NCBI GenBank assembly: GCA_019113645.1
Contig: DXGZ01000048.1
Span: 1-64,000 of the forward strand
DNA: 64,000 bases
DNA from: Candidatus Mediterraneibacter vanvlietii
GTDB lineage: Bacteria; Bacillota; Clostridia; Lachnospirales; Lachnospiraceae
Direction: 5' to 3'
Positions 1 through 9,579 of the stretch are shown here, piece after piece. A program made the translations under genes and the position numbers. The notes beneath the pieces are model-generated. The model saw nothing but the letters and a program-made list of their open reading frames with translations. It searched no databases and was not told the DNA's origin. Position 1 is the stretch's first letter. Each line of letters opens with the position of its first letter.

Positions 1-270
1 GAAATTGTCTGAGCGAAGCGAGTTGTTCCATTTTCAATCCTGTCTTTAGCAGGTTTCCCGCTCATTTAGTTTTTCTTAGATCCTGGAGCGGAGCCGAATC
101 CGGCATCCCCTTCCCGCAGAATACGTTTTCAAAAATTATCTCCTGCGGATTTCGGATTTGTTCTGTCTGAGTTTTCTGCTTGACAAACTCAGATTAAGAA
201 GCTGGATGAAGACGGAATTCTTGAAGTAACTTGCTAATATTTCAATTCCAAATTGTAATCTTAGTCGATT

Positions 271-1797
271 TCATTCAGCCAGCGACCGCTTTTTGGATAT
301 GGTCACTTTCTCATCATAGCAGACGAATATTTCATCCACCTTCTCTTTCTTCAGCTTCGGGGTGATCAGACTTACCACCGGAACTACCACCAGTCCGGCA
401 ACCATTGCCGCTGCCCCTGCATTGATCGGGGATTCAATGAATCCGATAAACATATTCGACACGGTCAGTCCTACTCCGGCGATAAAGCCAGCCCATACGC
501 CGGCGCGGGTAACTCCTTTCCAGTACAGTCCGTAGAGGAACGGCGCCAGGAATGCTCCCGCAAGCGCGCCCCAGGAGATTCCCATGAGCTGCGCGATGAA
601 GGTCGGCGGATCGAGTGCGATCACTACGGATACCACAATGAAAAATACAATCAAAAGCTGCATGGTAATGATCTGCTTTTTCTCGCTCATGTTCTTCATG
701 ATATTATCTTTCAGCAGATCCAGCGTCATTGTTGAACTCGATGTCAGTACCAGAGACGAAAGCGTTGACATGGATGCTGACAGAACGAGCACGACAACGA
801 TGCCGATCAAAATATCCGGAAGTGCGGACAGCATATGCGGAATAATACTGTCATATACAACAGCTCCTGTCTCGTCATAAATCGCCGGGCTGTCGAACAG
901 TCTTGCAAATCCGCCGAGGAAATAGCATCCTCCTGACACAACGATGGCAAATAAGGTTGAAATCACTGTTCCTGTATTGATGGATTTCTCATCTTTTATT
1001 GCATAGAATTTACCGATCATCTGCGGCAGCCCCCATGTTCCCAGAGAGGTAAGGATCACTACGCCGAGGAGATTCAGCGGATCCGGACCGAAGAACGAGG
1101 TAAATGCCCCCGGCTGCCCCTGAGTCAATGCCACATCGCTCGGAATCTGCGACATCTCAGAGATCGCATTCATAAATCCTCCCTGTCCGTTCAGCACAGC
1201 AGCGATCACTGCCACAATTCCTGCCAGCATGATAATTCCCTGTATGAAATCATTGATTGCCGTTGCCATGTATCCTCCCAGGATCACGTAGATCGCTGTA
1301 AAGAGAGCCATCACGATCACACACCATGCATACGGTATATTGAATGCCATCTCAAACAGACGGGACAGTCCGTTGTACACGGAAGCCGTATACGGAATCA
1401 GAAATACAAATACAATGACCGATGCAACAATCTTCAGTGCCTTGCTGTCATACCGCTCCCCGAAGAAATCAGGCATGGTCTTTGATCTCAGATGCTGTGT
1501 CATGATCTTGGTCCTCCGGCCCAGCACTACCCATGCCAGAAGGCTTCCGATCACTGCGTTTCCGATACCGATCCATGTGCTGGCAATCCCGTATTTCCAG
1601 CCAAACTGTCCCGCGTATCCGACAAATACCACTGCGGAAAAATAGGAGGTTCCATAAGCAAATGCGGTCAGCCACGGTCCGACTGACCTGCCTCCCAGCA
1701 CAAAGCCATCCACACTTGTGACATGCCGTCTGGAATAAAGTCCCACGCCCACCATAATTGCAAAAAATATTACAAGCAGCACAAGTTTAATCCCCAT
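271..1797 (-). CDS. Sodium:solute symporter (SSS) family transporter
   Basis: 508 aa ORF with many hydrophobic helices; N-terminal SSS-like motif GFVLGGRSVGPWLTAFAYGTSYFSAVVFVGYAG. Confidence 0.88.
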   Translation of the reverse strand: MGIKLVLLVIFFAIMVGVGLYSRRHVTSVDGFVLGGRSVGPWLTAFAYGTSYFSAVVFVGYAGQFGWKYGIASTWIGIGNAVIGSLLAWVVLGRRTKIMTQHLRSKTMPDFFGERYDSKALKIVASVIVFVFLIPYTASVYNGLSRLFEMAFNIPYAWCVIVMALFTAIYVILGGYMATAINDFIQGIIMLAGIVAVIAAVLNGQGGFMNAISEMSQIPSDVALTQGQPGAFTSFFGPDPLNLLGVVILTSLGTWGLPQMIGKFYAIKDEKSINTGTVISTLFAIVVSGGCYFLGGFARLFDSPAIYDETGAVVYDSIIPHMLSALPDILIGIVVVLVLSASMSTLSSLVLTSSSTMTLDLLKDNIMKNMSEKKQIITMQLLIVFFIVVSVVIALDPPTFIAQLMGISWGALAGAFLAPFLYGLYWKGVTRAGVWAGFIAGVGLTVSNMFIGFIESPINAGAAAMVAGLVVVPVVSLITPKLKKEKVDEIFVCYDEKVTISKKRSLAE

Positions 1798-1908
1798 CTT
1801 CTCTTCCTCATCTTTCTTTTTCTATTTGCCTGTCGGACACACTCACGGGCTGATCTGCTTTTTATCTTCAGATCATCGGCATTTTATCTCCCGCTCAAAT
1901 TTTACTCG

Positions 1909-1931
1909 CTTTAAAGCGTTGCGCTTTAAAG
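1909..1931. promoter_or_regulatory. Perfect palindrome CTTTAAAGCG-TTG-CGCTTTAAAG upstream of the symporter, possible operator
   Basis: 10-bp perfect arms with 3-nt spacer about 110 bp upstream of the symporter ATG. Confidence 0.4.
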
Positions 1932-1994
1932 TGTTAAAGTATCCTTGTATAGAATAACACGGGCACTCCGCCCGTGTCAATCATTTTTTTATAA

Positions 1995-2156
1995 GCAACA
2001 GTTCAGCCATGGAGCTGTCTGAGAGAAAAAATCATGCTCGCATGATTTTTTGAGCGGGCAGCTTCATGAGCTGAGCGCCCGTTTATGAGGAAAACAGCGG
2101 CGCAGCAGTTCAGCCATGAGACTGACTGTGCGGAAAGCGTGGGCTAAACTTTAACA
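1995..2156 (+). repeat. Intergenic palindromic repeat, family R1 (TTCAGCCATGG...GAGAAAATCATGCNNGCATGATTTTTCGAGC)
   Basis: Core nearly identical to loci at 13636-13716 (inverted) and 33821-33985. Confidence 0.65.
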
Positions 2157-2158
2157 GC

Positions 2159-2635
2159 TTATTTCATCTGCTCCACACGATCCTGTATTGTTTTGTTGAA
2201 GTTCTCGATTTTTCTGCTGTACGGCTCGTTCATATACTTTGAATTCAGCATGAAATCCGCAGTCGCAAGATTATTTGCAATCGGAATATCATATACAACT
2301 GCGATACGGAGCAGCGCCTTTACATCCGGATCATGAGGCTGCGCCTCCAGCGGATCCCAGAGAAAGATCATAAAATCAATCTGTCCCTCCACGATCTTGG
2401 CTCCGATCTGCTGATCGCCGCCCAGAGGACCGCTGCAGAATCCTTTTACCGGAAGTCCTGTTCTCTCCGCAATCAGTCTCGCTGTTGTTCCTGTTCCGCA
2501 GAGAAAATGTCCCTTTAATATCTCTTTATTTCTGTCACACCAGTCCACAAGCTCTTTTTTCTTCCCGTCATGTGCCACAAGCGCGATATGTTTCGTCTTA
2601 TCAATCTCCATTGTTACATACTTATCATCCAGCAT
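2159..2635 (-). CDS. mgsA: Methylglyoxal synthase
   Basis: IALVAHDGKKKELVDW, TGTTARLI, GPLGGDQQIGAKI, DFMIFLWDPL motifs typical of MgsA. Confidence 0.95.
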   Translation of the reverse strand: MLDDKYVTMEIDKTKHIALVAHDGKKKELVDWCDRNKEILKGHFLCGTGTTARLIAERTGLPVKGFCSGPLGGDQQIGAKIVEGQIDFMIFLWDPLEAQPHDPDVKALLRIAVVYDIPIANNLATADFMLNSKYMNEPYSRKIENFNKTIQDRVEQMK

Positions 2636-2730
2636 AGCTTTTTACCTCCTGATTCGTCAGACTGGTTTCCGTCAAATGTGGCAGGATTCTCTTTTCATCT
2701 GTGCATCATTACACAAGCTGCTCCCCATCA

Positions 2731-2933
2731 TTACACGAGCTGCTCCATCGTCCCAAAGCGCAGTGAAGCGAGCGCTCCCATTGCCACTGTAACTATAATA
2801 CTATAAATCAGCAGGATTGGAAAGACGAAATCCACATTCAGGTACATCCCTGCCCGTCCGGAACCGTAAAGCTTACATCGTCCACTGCCAGATTATTTCC
2901 ATAAGATTTCCTGAGTCCCTGTATCTCAAGCAT
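2731..2933 (-). pseudogene. ABC transporter remnant: N-terminus of an ATPase followed directly by the C-terminus of a permease
   Basis: Minus strand reads MLEIQGLRKSYGNNLAVDDVSFTVPDGQGCT* (2838-2933), then in another frame MYLNVDFVFPILLIYSIIVTVAMGALASLRFGTMEQLV* (2731-2847). Confidence 0.6.
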
Positions 2934-3054
2934 AGACACCTCCTGACTGCGCGCATGGAAAAAGCCCCGCACCATTGTATGATTGATTTGACACAATGAT
3001 AGGAGGCTTTCTTCTAATTGTCAATACATATTTTCCGCTGTCAGCCGGTGCCTG

Positions 3055-3726
3055 TTACTCCGGTCTCTTCTCTGCTACTTCGCCCTGTTTCTTATAAATG
3101 CTGTTTCCAGGCACAAATCCTCTCACAGATGAGAGCGGGTAGATATTGCTGTGGCTTCCCACAACGGTTCCCGGATTGAGAACGCTTCCGCATCCGACTT
3201 CCACCTCATCGCCGAGCATGGCTCCGAACTTCTTCATTCCAGTCTCAATATTTCCTTCCGGTGTCTTCACCACAACAAGTTTCTTGTCGGATTTTACATT
3301 GGATGTAATGGAGCCGGCACCCATATGTGATTTATATCCCAGAATGGAATCCCCTACATAATTATAGTGCGGCACCTGCACTTTGTTGAAGAGGATCACA
3401 TTCTTAAGCTCTGTGGAATTGCCGACCACAGCGCCCTCGCCCACGATGGCGTTGCCGCGGATAAACGCGCAGTGGCGTACTTCCGCTTCTTTCCCGATAA
3501 TTGCAGGTCCATTAATATAAGCTGTTGGAGCGACTTTTGCGGATCTGGCAATCCACACATTCTCCCCGCGCTTCTCATACTCATTCTCATCAAGAGTCTT
3601 TCCCAGTTCCAGGATAAAGGAACTGATCTTCGGAAGGACCTCCCACGGATAAGTCACTCCCTCAAAGATGTCTTTTGCGATCGTCTCATCAAGTGTATAG
3701 AGTTCTTTCACTGTCAATGCTTCCAT
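3055..3726 (-). CDS. Left-handed beta-helix hexapeptide protein (UDP-GlcNAc pyrophosphorylase/acyltransferase-like)
   Basis: Repeating hexapeptide pattern (AKVAPTAYINGPAIIGKEAEVRHCAFIRGNAIVGEGAVVGNS). Confidence 0.8.
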   Translation of the reverse strand: MEALTVKELYTLDETIAKDIFEGVTYPWEVLPKISSFILELGKTLDENEYEKRGENVWIARSAKVAPTAYINGPAIIGKEAEVRHCAFIRGNAIVGEGAVVGNSTELKNVILFNKVQVPHYNYVGDSILGYKSHMGAGSITSNVKSDKKLVVVKTPEGNIETGMKKFGAMLGDEVEVGCGSVLNPGTVVGSHSNIYPLSSVRGFVPGNSIYKKQGEVAEKRPE

Positions 3727-3749
3727 TTCTCTGTCTCCTTTTCTGCCGG

Positions 3750-5813
3750 TTAACGGCCTTTTTTATAATAGCCTGCTGCCCTGTCGAAACAGGCTCTGAG
3801 CTGATACTGATTGTTCAGTCCTTTCACACCGACTGTCCTGTTGGTAATGAACTGGTCTAATTTTACCATATATTCCTCGGAAGTGATACTCCCTTCCGCC
3901 ACATAAGTCAGGCCTTTTTCCCAGCTCGCAGTCAGCTCCGGGTTCAGAAGGGACCGGATAGAGTGATCTACCACATCGTAGATCATCTCCCCCTGCAGTG
4001 TAGGCGTGATCACCTGGGTCTTCTTGTTCAGCTGCAGATACTTGATGTGAATCAGTTTTTTCAGAATCTCAGCCCTTGTCGCGCTGGTTCCGATTCCGCT
4101 TCCCTTGATCTGCGCTCTGAGTTCTTCATCCTCGATCAGCTGTCCTGCATTCTCCATGGCAAGGATGATGGAACCGGAATTGTACCGCTTCGGCGGGGAC
4201 GTCTCTCCCTCCTTGGTCTCAAGGGCTTTCACCGGAAGTACTGCGCCTTTTCTCAGTTTCTGAATCACTTCAAACAGCGCTGTATCCAGATTCTGGTCCT
4301 GACTCTGTCCGGAGTCTGCGTCCTGTCCTCCGTCCGTTTCCGCTCCTTCTTCCTGGCCCCGACCCTTGTCTGATCCTCTGGACGAGCGTTTCCCCTGAGG
4401 CACGCCTGCCACCTTCAGGTAGCCCTCTTCTGCCAGCACTTTAAAATTCGAGAAAAAACTCTCCTCACGTATCTTTGACACAATGGAAACTTTCTGGTAT
4501 ACGGCAGGTGGATAGAAGATGCTTAAAAACCTTCTGACAATCACATCATACACCTTGTGGGACAGGTCAGAGAGCCCGTTCAGCGCGCCCATTCCCTGTC
4601 CGGTCGGTATGATGGCATAGTGGTCCGTGATCTGTTTGTCATTGACATACCGTGTTTTCACCAGGTTCTTGTGGCTTCCCAGCGCCAGTATATCCTGCAG
4701 ATAAGGCACTGCCATGGGGTATTTTGACAGTCCGTTCAGGTTCCTGCTGATCTCTTTTGCAACCGCGGTGGAGAGCACTCTGGCGTCGGTTCTCGGATAG
4801 GTCACCAGCTTCTTCTCATAGAGTTCCTGGACGATTCTGAGTGTCTCGTCCGGACTGATCTTGAACCGCCTGGAGCAGTCGTTCTGAAGCTCTGCCAGGT
4901 TGTAGAGAAGAGGCGGATTCTTCTTCTCCTTTTTCTTCTCAATGGACTCCACCCGGCACTGAACCGGCTCTTCCTCTGTAAGATACGCCACCAGTTCCTC
5001 TGCTTTCTTCCTCTCCTTGAAGCCGTTCTCCTTGTAGAGATCAAAGGATTCAAAATATTTTGATCCCTCCACCGCTCTCCACTCGCCCTCAAAGCTCTGG
5101 CCGGACGCATCCATTGTACTGACCACACGGTAAAACGGTGTCTTGACAAATTCCCGGATCTCCCGTTCCCTGCGCACAACCATGCCCAGCACGCAGGTCA
5201 TAACCCGGCCCACTGAGATAACGGAATACTTTGTCTTCAGATAATTGGAGATACTGTTCCCGTATTTCAGCGTCAGAAGTCTGGAGAAATTAATTCCCAT
5301 CAGATAGTCTTCCTTGGCGCGAAGGTACGCGGAAGCGCTTAAGTTGTCATACTCGGAGAGGTCTTTCGCCTCCCGGATCCCCCTTAAGATCTCCTCTTCA
5401 GTCTGCGAATCGATCCAGACTCTGCGCCGTTTCTTTCCGGTCACATGCGCCTCCTGCTCCACCAGTCTGTAGATATACTCTCCTTCCCGCCCGGAATCGG
5501 TGCACACGTAAATAGTATCCACATCCTCCCGGTTCAGGATGGAACTGACGATCTGAAACTGTTTGGACACAGCGGGAATGACCTCGTATTTAAACTCTTC
5601 CGGAATAAAAGGGAGGGTCTGAAGGCTCCATTTCTTCAGCGCCGGATCATACTCTTCCGGATAACTCATTGTGACAAGATGTCCCACGCACCATGTTACA
5701 ATCGCCTCATCGGATTCCAGATACCCGTCTCTTCGTTTTGTATTCAGTTTCAACGCTTTTGCGAATTCCTGAGCCACGCTTGGCTTCTCTGCAATATATA
5801 CTGATTTTCCCAT
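3750..5813 (-). CDS. topB: Type IA DNA topoisomerase (topoisomerase III-like)
   Basis: GKSVYIAEKPSVAQEFAKAL, TDSGREGE, SVGRVMTC, LVTYPRTDARVLS motifs; start set at internal MGKSVYI (ORF track runs to 5852). Confidence 0.92.
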   Translation of the reverse strand: MGKSVYIAEKPSVAQEFAKALKLNTKRRDGYLESDEAIVTWCVGHLVTMSYPEEYDPALKKWSLQTLPFIPEEFKYEVIPAVSKQFQIVSSILNREDVDTIYVCTDSGREGEYIYRLVEQEAHVTGKKRRRVWIDSQTEEEILRGIREAKDLSEYDNLSASAYLRAKEDYLMGINFSRLLTLKYGNSISNYLKTKYSVISVGRVMTCVLGMVVRREREIREFVKTPFYRVVSTMDASGQSFEGEWRAVEGSKYFESFDLYKENGFKERKKAEELVAYLTEEEPVQCRVESIEKKKEKKNPPLLYNLAELQNDCSRRFKISPDETLRIVQELYEKKLVTYPRTDARVLSTAVAKEISRNLNGLSKYPMAVPYLQDILALGSHKNLVKTRYVNDKQITDHYAIIPTGQGMGALNGLSDLSHKVYDVIVRRFLSIFYPPAVYQKVSIVSKIREESFFSNFKVLAEEGYLKVAGVPQGKRSSRGSDKGRGQEEGAETDGGQDADSGQSQDQNLDTALFEVIQKLRKGAVLPVKALETKEGETSPPKRYNSGSIILAMENAGQLIEDEELRAQIKGSGIGTSATRAEILKKLIHIKYLQLNKKTQVITPTLQGEMIYDVVDHSIRSLLNPELTASWEKGLTYVAEGSITSEEYMVKLDQFITNRTVGVKGLNNQYQLRACFDRAAGYYKKGR

Positions 5814-5905
5814 ATAAATGTCTTTCTGGTCTGTCCTTTCGTAAAGCAACATTCAAAGCGACAGGACAGGGATGTCCTGTCATCCCTGTCCTGCGATCTT
5901 CATTT

Positions 5906-6955
5906 TTAGCCCTGCGTCAGGAAACGATATGCAGTGCGGGTGTCATATTTCTCACCCTTTTTGCAGATCGGTCCCGGGAAGTTCTCATGGTGAACCGCAT
6001 CCGGATAATACTGTGTCTCCAGGCACACCGCGCTTCTCTTTATGTAAGATACTCCGTCCTTCCCAGGCTCGTTGTCCAGGAAATTCGCGCTGTACATCTG
6101 TACGCCCGGAAGATCTGTGTAGACCTCCATAACAATTCCACTCTTATCTGACGCCACTTCTGCTACTTTATCAAATTTGCCCTCATTTTTCAACACCCAG
6201 TTGTGATCATATCCGCCGCCGAAACGGAGAGGCTCATAGTCTGCATCGATGTCATCTCCAAGCACTCTGCCTGCGCGGAAGTCCATCGGTGTGCCCTCCA
6301 CGCTTCGGATCTCGCCTGTGGGGATGGACTTTTCATCCGCCGGGGTGAAGCTGTCCGCATTCAGCGTCACTTTGTGGTTCAGCACCGTGCCGCTGTCATG
6401 CCCGTTCAGATTGAAATAACTGTGATTTGTCATATTCACAATAGTATCCTGATCCGGAACCGCCTCATAATGGATATTCAGTGTATTCTCCTCATCCAGC
6501 ATGTATGTCACATGTACGTCAAGTGTTCCCGGGTATCCCTGATCACCGTCCGGGCTGAGGAGATGGAACCGGATATGATCCGCCTCGTATTCCTCTACTT
6601 CCCACATCCGTTTGTGATAGTAGTTCATACCGCTGTGAAGATTGTTTCCATTATCGTTTTTGTCCAGCTGATAGGTCACTCCATTGATCTCAAATTCCGC
6701 TCCGCCGATACGATTCGCATTTCTTCCGACGGTCGCGCCGAACCCGCCGTCACCTTTCTCATATCCGGACGGATCATCATATCCGTGTACAACATCAATG
6801 GTCTTTCCGCTCCCATCCGGCACATAAAGGCGGACCAGCGTTGCTCCGAAGTCTGAAATCTGCGCGCTCATCCCTCTGTTGTTTCCGATTGTGTACAGAT
6901 GCGCCTCTTCATTGTTTCTGGTCTGTCCAAAAACTTTTACTTCCTGTTTTTCCAT
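5906..6955 (-). CDS. galM: Aldose 1-epimerase (galactose mutarotase)
   Basis: ISDFGATLVRLYVPD, GRNANRI, NMTNHSYFNLNGH motifs. Confidence 0.93.
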   Translation of the reverse strand: MEKQEVKVFGQTRNNEEAHLYTIGNNRGMSAQISDFGATLVRLYVPDGSGKTIDVVHGYDDPSGYEKGDGGFGATVGRNANRIGGAEFEINGVTYQLDKNDNGNNLHSGMNYYHKRMWEVEEYEADHIRFHLLSPDGDQGYPGTLDVHVTYMLDEENTLNIHYEAVPDQDTIVNMTNHSYFNLNGHDSGTVLNHKVTLNADSFTPADEKSIPTGEIRSVEGTPMDFRAGRVLGDDIDADYEPLRFGGGYDHNWVLKNEGKFDKVAEVASDKSGIVMEVYTDLPGVQMYSANFLDNEPGKDGVSYIKRSAVCLETQYYPDAVHHENFPGPICKKGEKYDTRTAYRFLTQG

Positions 6956-7088
6956 GATAGTTTCCTCCTGTTTCTATGACCTTCCTCTATTGTAAAACAT
7001 CCGGTTCTCCATGTCCAATATTTCCGCTATAATTTCCTGGTGCGGGCTTCCGAATGGCACGGGCCAAACCGCTGTGTCTGCCTCCATA

Positions 7089-7121
7089 CCGAAACGGGAG
7101 CGGCAGTCTGCCGCCCCCGTT
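7089..7121 (-). terminator. Hairpin GAAACGGGaGCGGCA-gtc-TGCCGCcCCCGTTTC downstream of the AKR gene
   Basis: Strong GC inverted repeat between 7191 and 6955. Confidence 0.6.
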
Positions 7122-7190
7122 TCACTGCGCATGGCGGCATGTCAGATGTATCATCCTGCCGGTACGCCGGTTTTATTTTTTCGTGTATGT

Positions 7191-8228
7191 TTATTCTTTC
7201 CAGCCTTTGATATTTCCGTCAAGATCCCAGAGATCTTCCCAGCTGTCAGCTCCCGGCCACAGGAATACCTGACCTTTGACGAGCCTGCAGTTTTTATCCG
7301 CGCGCCGGATCTTTTCCATCTCTTCATCTGTCAGCGGATCTTCCGTCACGCACCTCAGGTTATTCATATACTGCTGCGGTTTTACGGAAAACGGAATCGG
7401 AACCTGTCCGTTCTGCACCGCCCATTTCAGGCAGATAATTGCAGGGTGTACATTATGCGCTTTTGCAGCTTCCACTACTTCCGGAATCTCCATATCCGCC
7501 ACGTCGTCCGCTGTCCGGTCTCTCTCTGGTCTTGACGGCGAACCAAGCGGGCAGTATCCGATCGGCACAATGTTGTGTTCCTGCACATAGGCGAACAGCT
7601 CCGGCTGCTGGAAGCCCGGATGGAGCTCCATCTCGATTGCCGCCGGCTGAATCTTACAGAGCGGAAGCACTCTCTCCAGCTTCGGAATGGTCATGTTGGA
7701 CATTCCGATGTGCCTTACGAGCCCTTCTTCCACAAGCGTCTCACACTGTCTCCACACTGCCATGTACTCTTCCGTAAAGAAGGGGCGGGAATCCGGATTT
7801 CTGGAATCTCCGTCACATCCCGGTGCATGGTAGTTCGGGAACGGCCAGTGCACAAGATACAGGTCAAAATAATCCAGTCCCAGATCCTCAAGGCTCTGAC
7901 GGCAGGACGCGATCACCTCACCATCTCCGTGCATATCATTCCACACTTTTCCCGTGATAAAGAGTTCCTCCCGTTTTACCACCTGATCATCAAACAGCTG
8001 TTTTAATACGGCTCCGATCTCCTTTTCATTCTGATACACGCTTGCGCAGTCAATCAGACGGTATCCTCCGCATACAGCGCCATATACCGCTTTTGAGATC
8101 TCCTCCGCGCCGTATTTATCAGAACCAAAAGTCCCGATTCCGACCGCAGGAATCTCGCAGCCTGTATAGAGTTTTCTTTTCGGAACGATATCCGGATCAA
8201 CAATATCTATTTTTTCTTTCCATTCCAT
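7191..8228 (-). CDS. Aldo/keto reductase
   Basis: PAVGIGTFGSDKYG, YRLIDCASVYQNE, DYFDLYLVHWPFP, IGMSNM motifs. Confidence 0.93.
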   Translation of the reverse strand: MEWKEKIDIVDPDIVPKRKLYTGCEIPAVGIGTFGSDKYGAEEISKAVYGAVCGGYRLIDCASVYQNEKEIGAVLKQLFDDQVVKREELFITGKVWNDMHGDGEVIASCRQSLEDLGLDYFDLYLVHWPFPNYHAPGCDGDSRNPDSRPFFTEEYMAVWRQCETLVEEGLVRHIGMSNMTIPKLERVLPLCKIQPAAIEMELHPGFQQPELFAYVQEHNIVPIGYCPLGSPSRPERDRTADDVADMEIPEVVEAAKAHNVHPAIICLKWAVQNGQVPIPFSVKPQQYMNNLRCVTEDPLTDEEMEKIRRADKNCRLVKGQVFLWPGADSWEDLWDLDGNIKGWKE

Positions 8229-8245
8229 ATACTGTTCAGCCTCTC

Positions 8246-9325
8246 TTATTCGTTCTGATCACCAAAAATTACAGCAACTTTTCCACAGTCGCCTTTTGCC
8301 ATGAGCTGATAAGCCTCGCCCGCCTTCTCGATCGGGAACTCATGTGTGATCAGGTCTTCCGGATGGATGCCCCATCTTACAAGACGCTCTACCAGTTCTT
8401 CCATTCTCCACAGGCTGGTTACCCATGATCCGTAGATCGTCTTCTGTCCGTGAATGATATCCGGGCTCGGTGTGAAATTGCATGTGCCGCCTTCTCCTAC
8501 GAACGCGATCTTGCCCCACTCTCTCGTAGCGCGGATTGCAAGCTGGCGTCCCGCATCGTTTGCGCTGCAGTCGATGGCACGCTCAACACCATGTCCGCCT
8601 GTCACTTTGAGAATATTGTCAAGGGCATCGTCACCCGGTGTAAATACTTCGTCCACAAGTCCGAGTTTCTTCGCGAGATCGATTCTGTACGGATTCATCT
8701 CGACACCGATCAGATGATTTGCGCCCATTGCTTTCGCCAGCATGAGAGCTGCCAGTCCGACCGGTCCCAGACCTGTTACAAGAACTGCGTCATTTCCGGA
8801 GATGCCGATCTTCTCGATTGCCTCATAAACCGTACCGAATCCGCATGCTACCTGTGCTCCGTCCTTGTATGTAAGCTCGTCCGGAAGGGCGATCAGGTCT
8901 TTCTCTTCTGCGAGGATATACGGAGCCATTCCTCCGTTTCTCTGCCATCCGTAAGCGCGGCGGAACGGGCTCTTACAGGAAATGTAATAACCTCTCCGGC
9001 AGTCGTTGCAGACGCCGCATCCGGAAATGTGGTACACAATGACACGGTCGCCTTTTTTGAACCTGCGCAGTCCTTCGCCCTCTTCCACGATAACGCCGCA
9101 CGGCTCATGTCCTGCTACCATGCCCGGAATATATCCTTCCGCGCCTTTTCCTGTATGTTCTCTGTAGATGCAGCGGATATCGCTTCCGCAGATCGTTGTG
9201 GCTTTGGTCTGGATCAGCACCTCGCCGTGACCCGGTTTCGGGATCTCAAATTCTTTCATCTCCACTGAACTGTTTCCCGGAAGAGTTGCTCCGACCATTG
9301 TTTTTGGAATCATTTTTACAGCCAT
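8246..9325 (-). CDS. Zinc-binding alcohol dehydrogenase (MDR family)
   Basis: GHEPCGVIVEEGEG, CGVCNDCRRGYYISC, GLGPVGLAALMLAKAMGA; start set at MAVKMIPK. Confidence 0.92.
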   Translation of the reverse strand: MAVKMIPKTMVGATLPGNSSVEMKEFEIPKPGHGEVLIQTKATTICGSDIRCIYREHTGKGAEGYIPGMVAGHEPCGVIVEEGEGLRRFKKGDRVIVYHISGCGVCNDCRRGYYISCKSPFRRAYGWQRNGGMAPYILAEEKDLIALPDELTYKDGAQVACGFGTVYEAIEKIGISGNDAVLVTGLGPVGLAALMLAKAMGANHLIGVEMNPYRIDLAKKLGLVDEVFTPGDDALDNILKVTGGHGVERAIDCSANDAGRQLAIRATREWGKIAFVGEGGTCNFTPSPDIIHGQKTIYGSWVTSLWRMEELVERLVRWGIHPEDLITHEFPIEKAGEAYQLMAKGDCGKVAVIFGDQNE

Positions 9326-9579
9326 GATTTTACCTCCTGTTTGCACTGTTTTTCTTTCTGATTCTATTATATCAGAGCATTTTCATACCGTAAGAGACAG
9401 CCGCGACAAAAGCAGAAAATTCATGTCGCATCAGCGAAGGTCCTGTCTTTTTTTCGAAGGTGTTCCTGTTGTCCTTCCCTGAAAAATGGGCTATAATCAG
9501 GAGAGATTATACTCTGCTGTATTTCATCTCCACAGCGCAGCGGAGAATATAAATTCAGCACCGCGAAAGGAAACCAGGA

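Noticed and set aside
60-240. Truncated coding gene at the left edge (frame ending RSWMKTEFLK* or QTQIKKLDEDGILEVTC*)
   Set aside because: Stop codons interrupt upstream frames within ~120 nt and the segment matches the non-coding repeat family instead.
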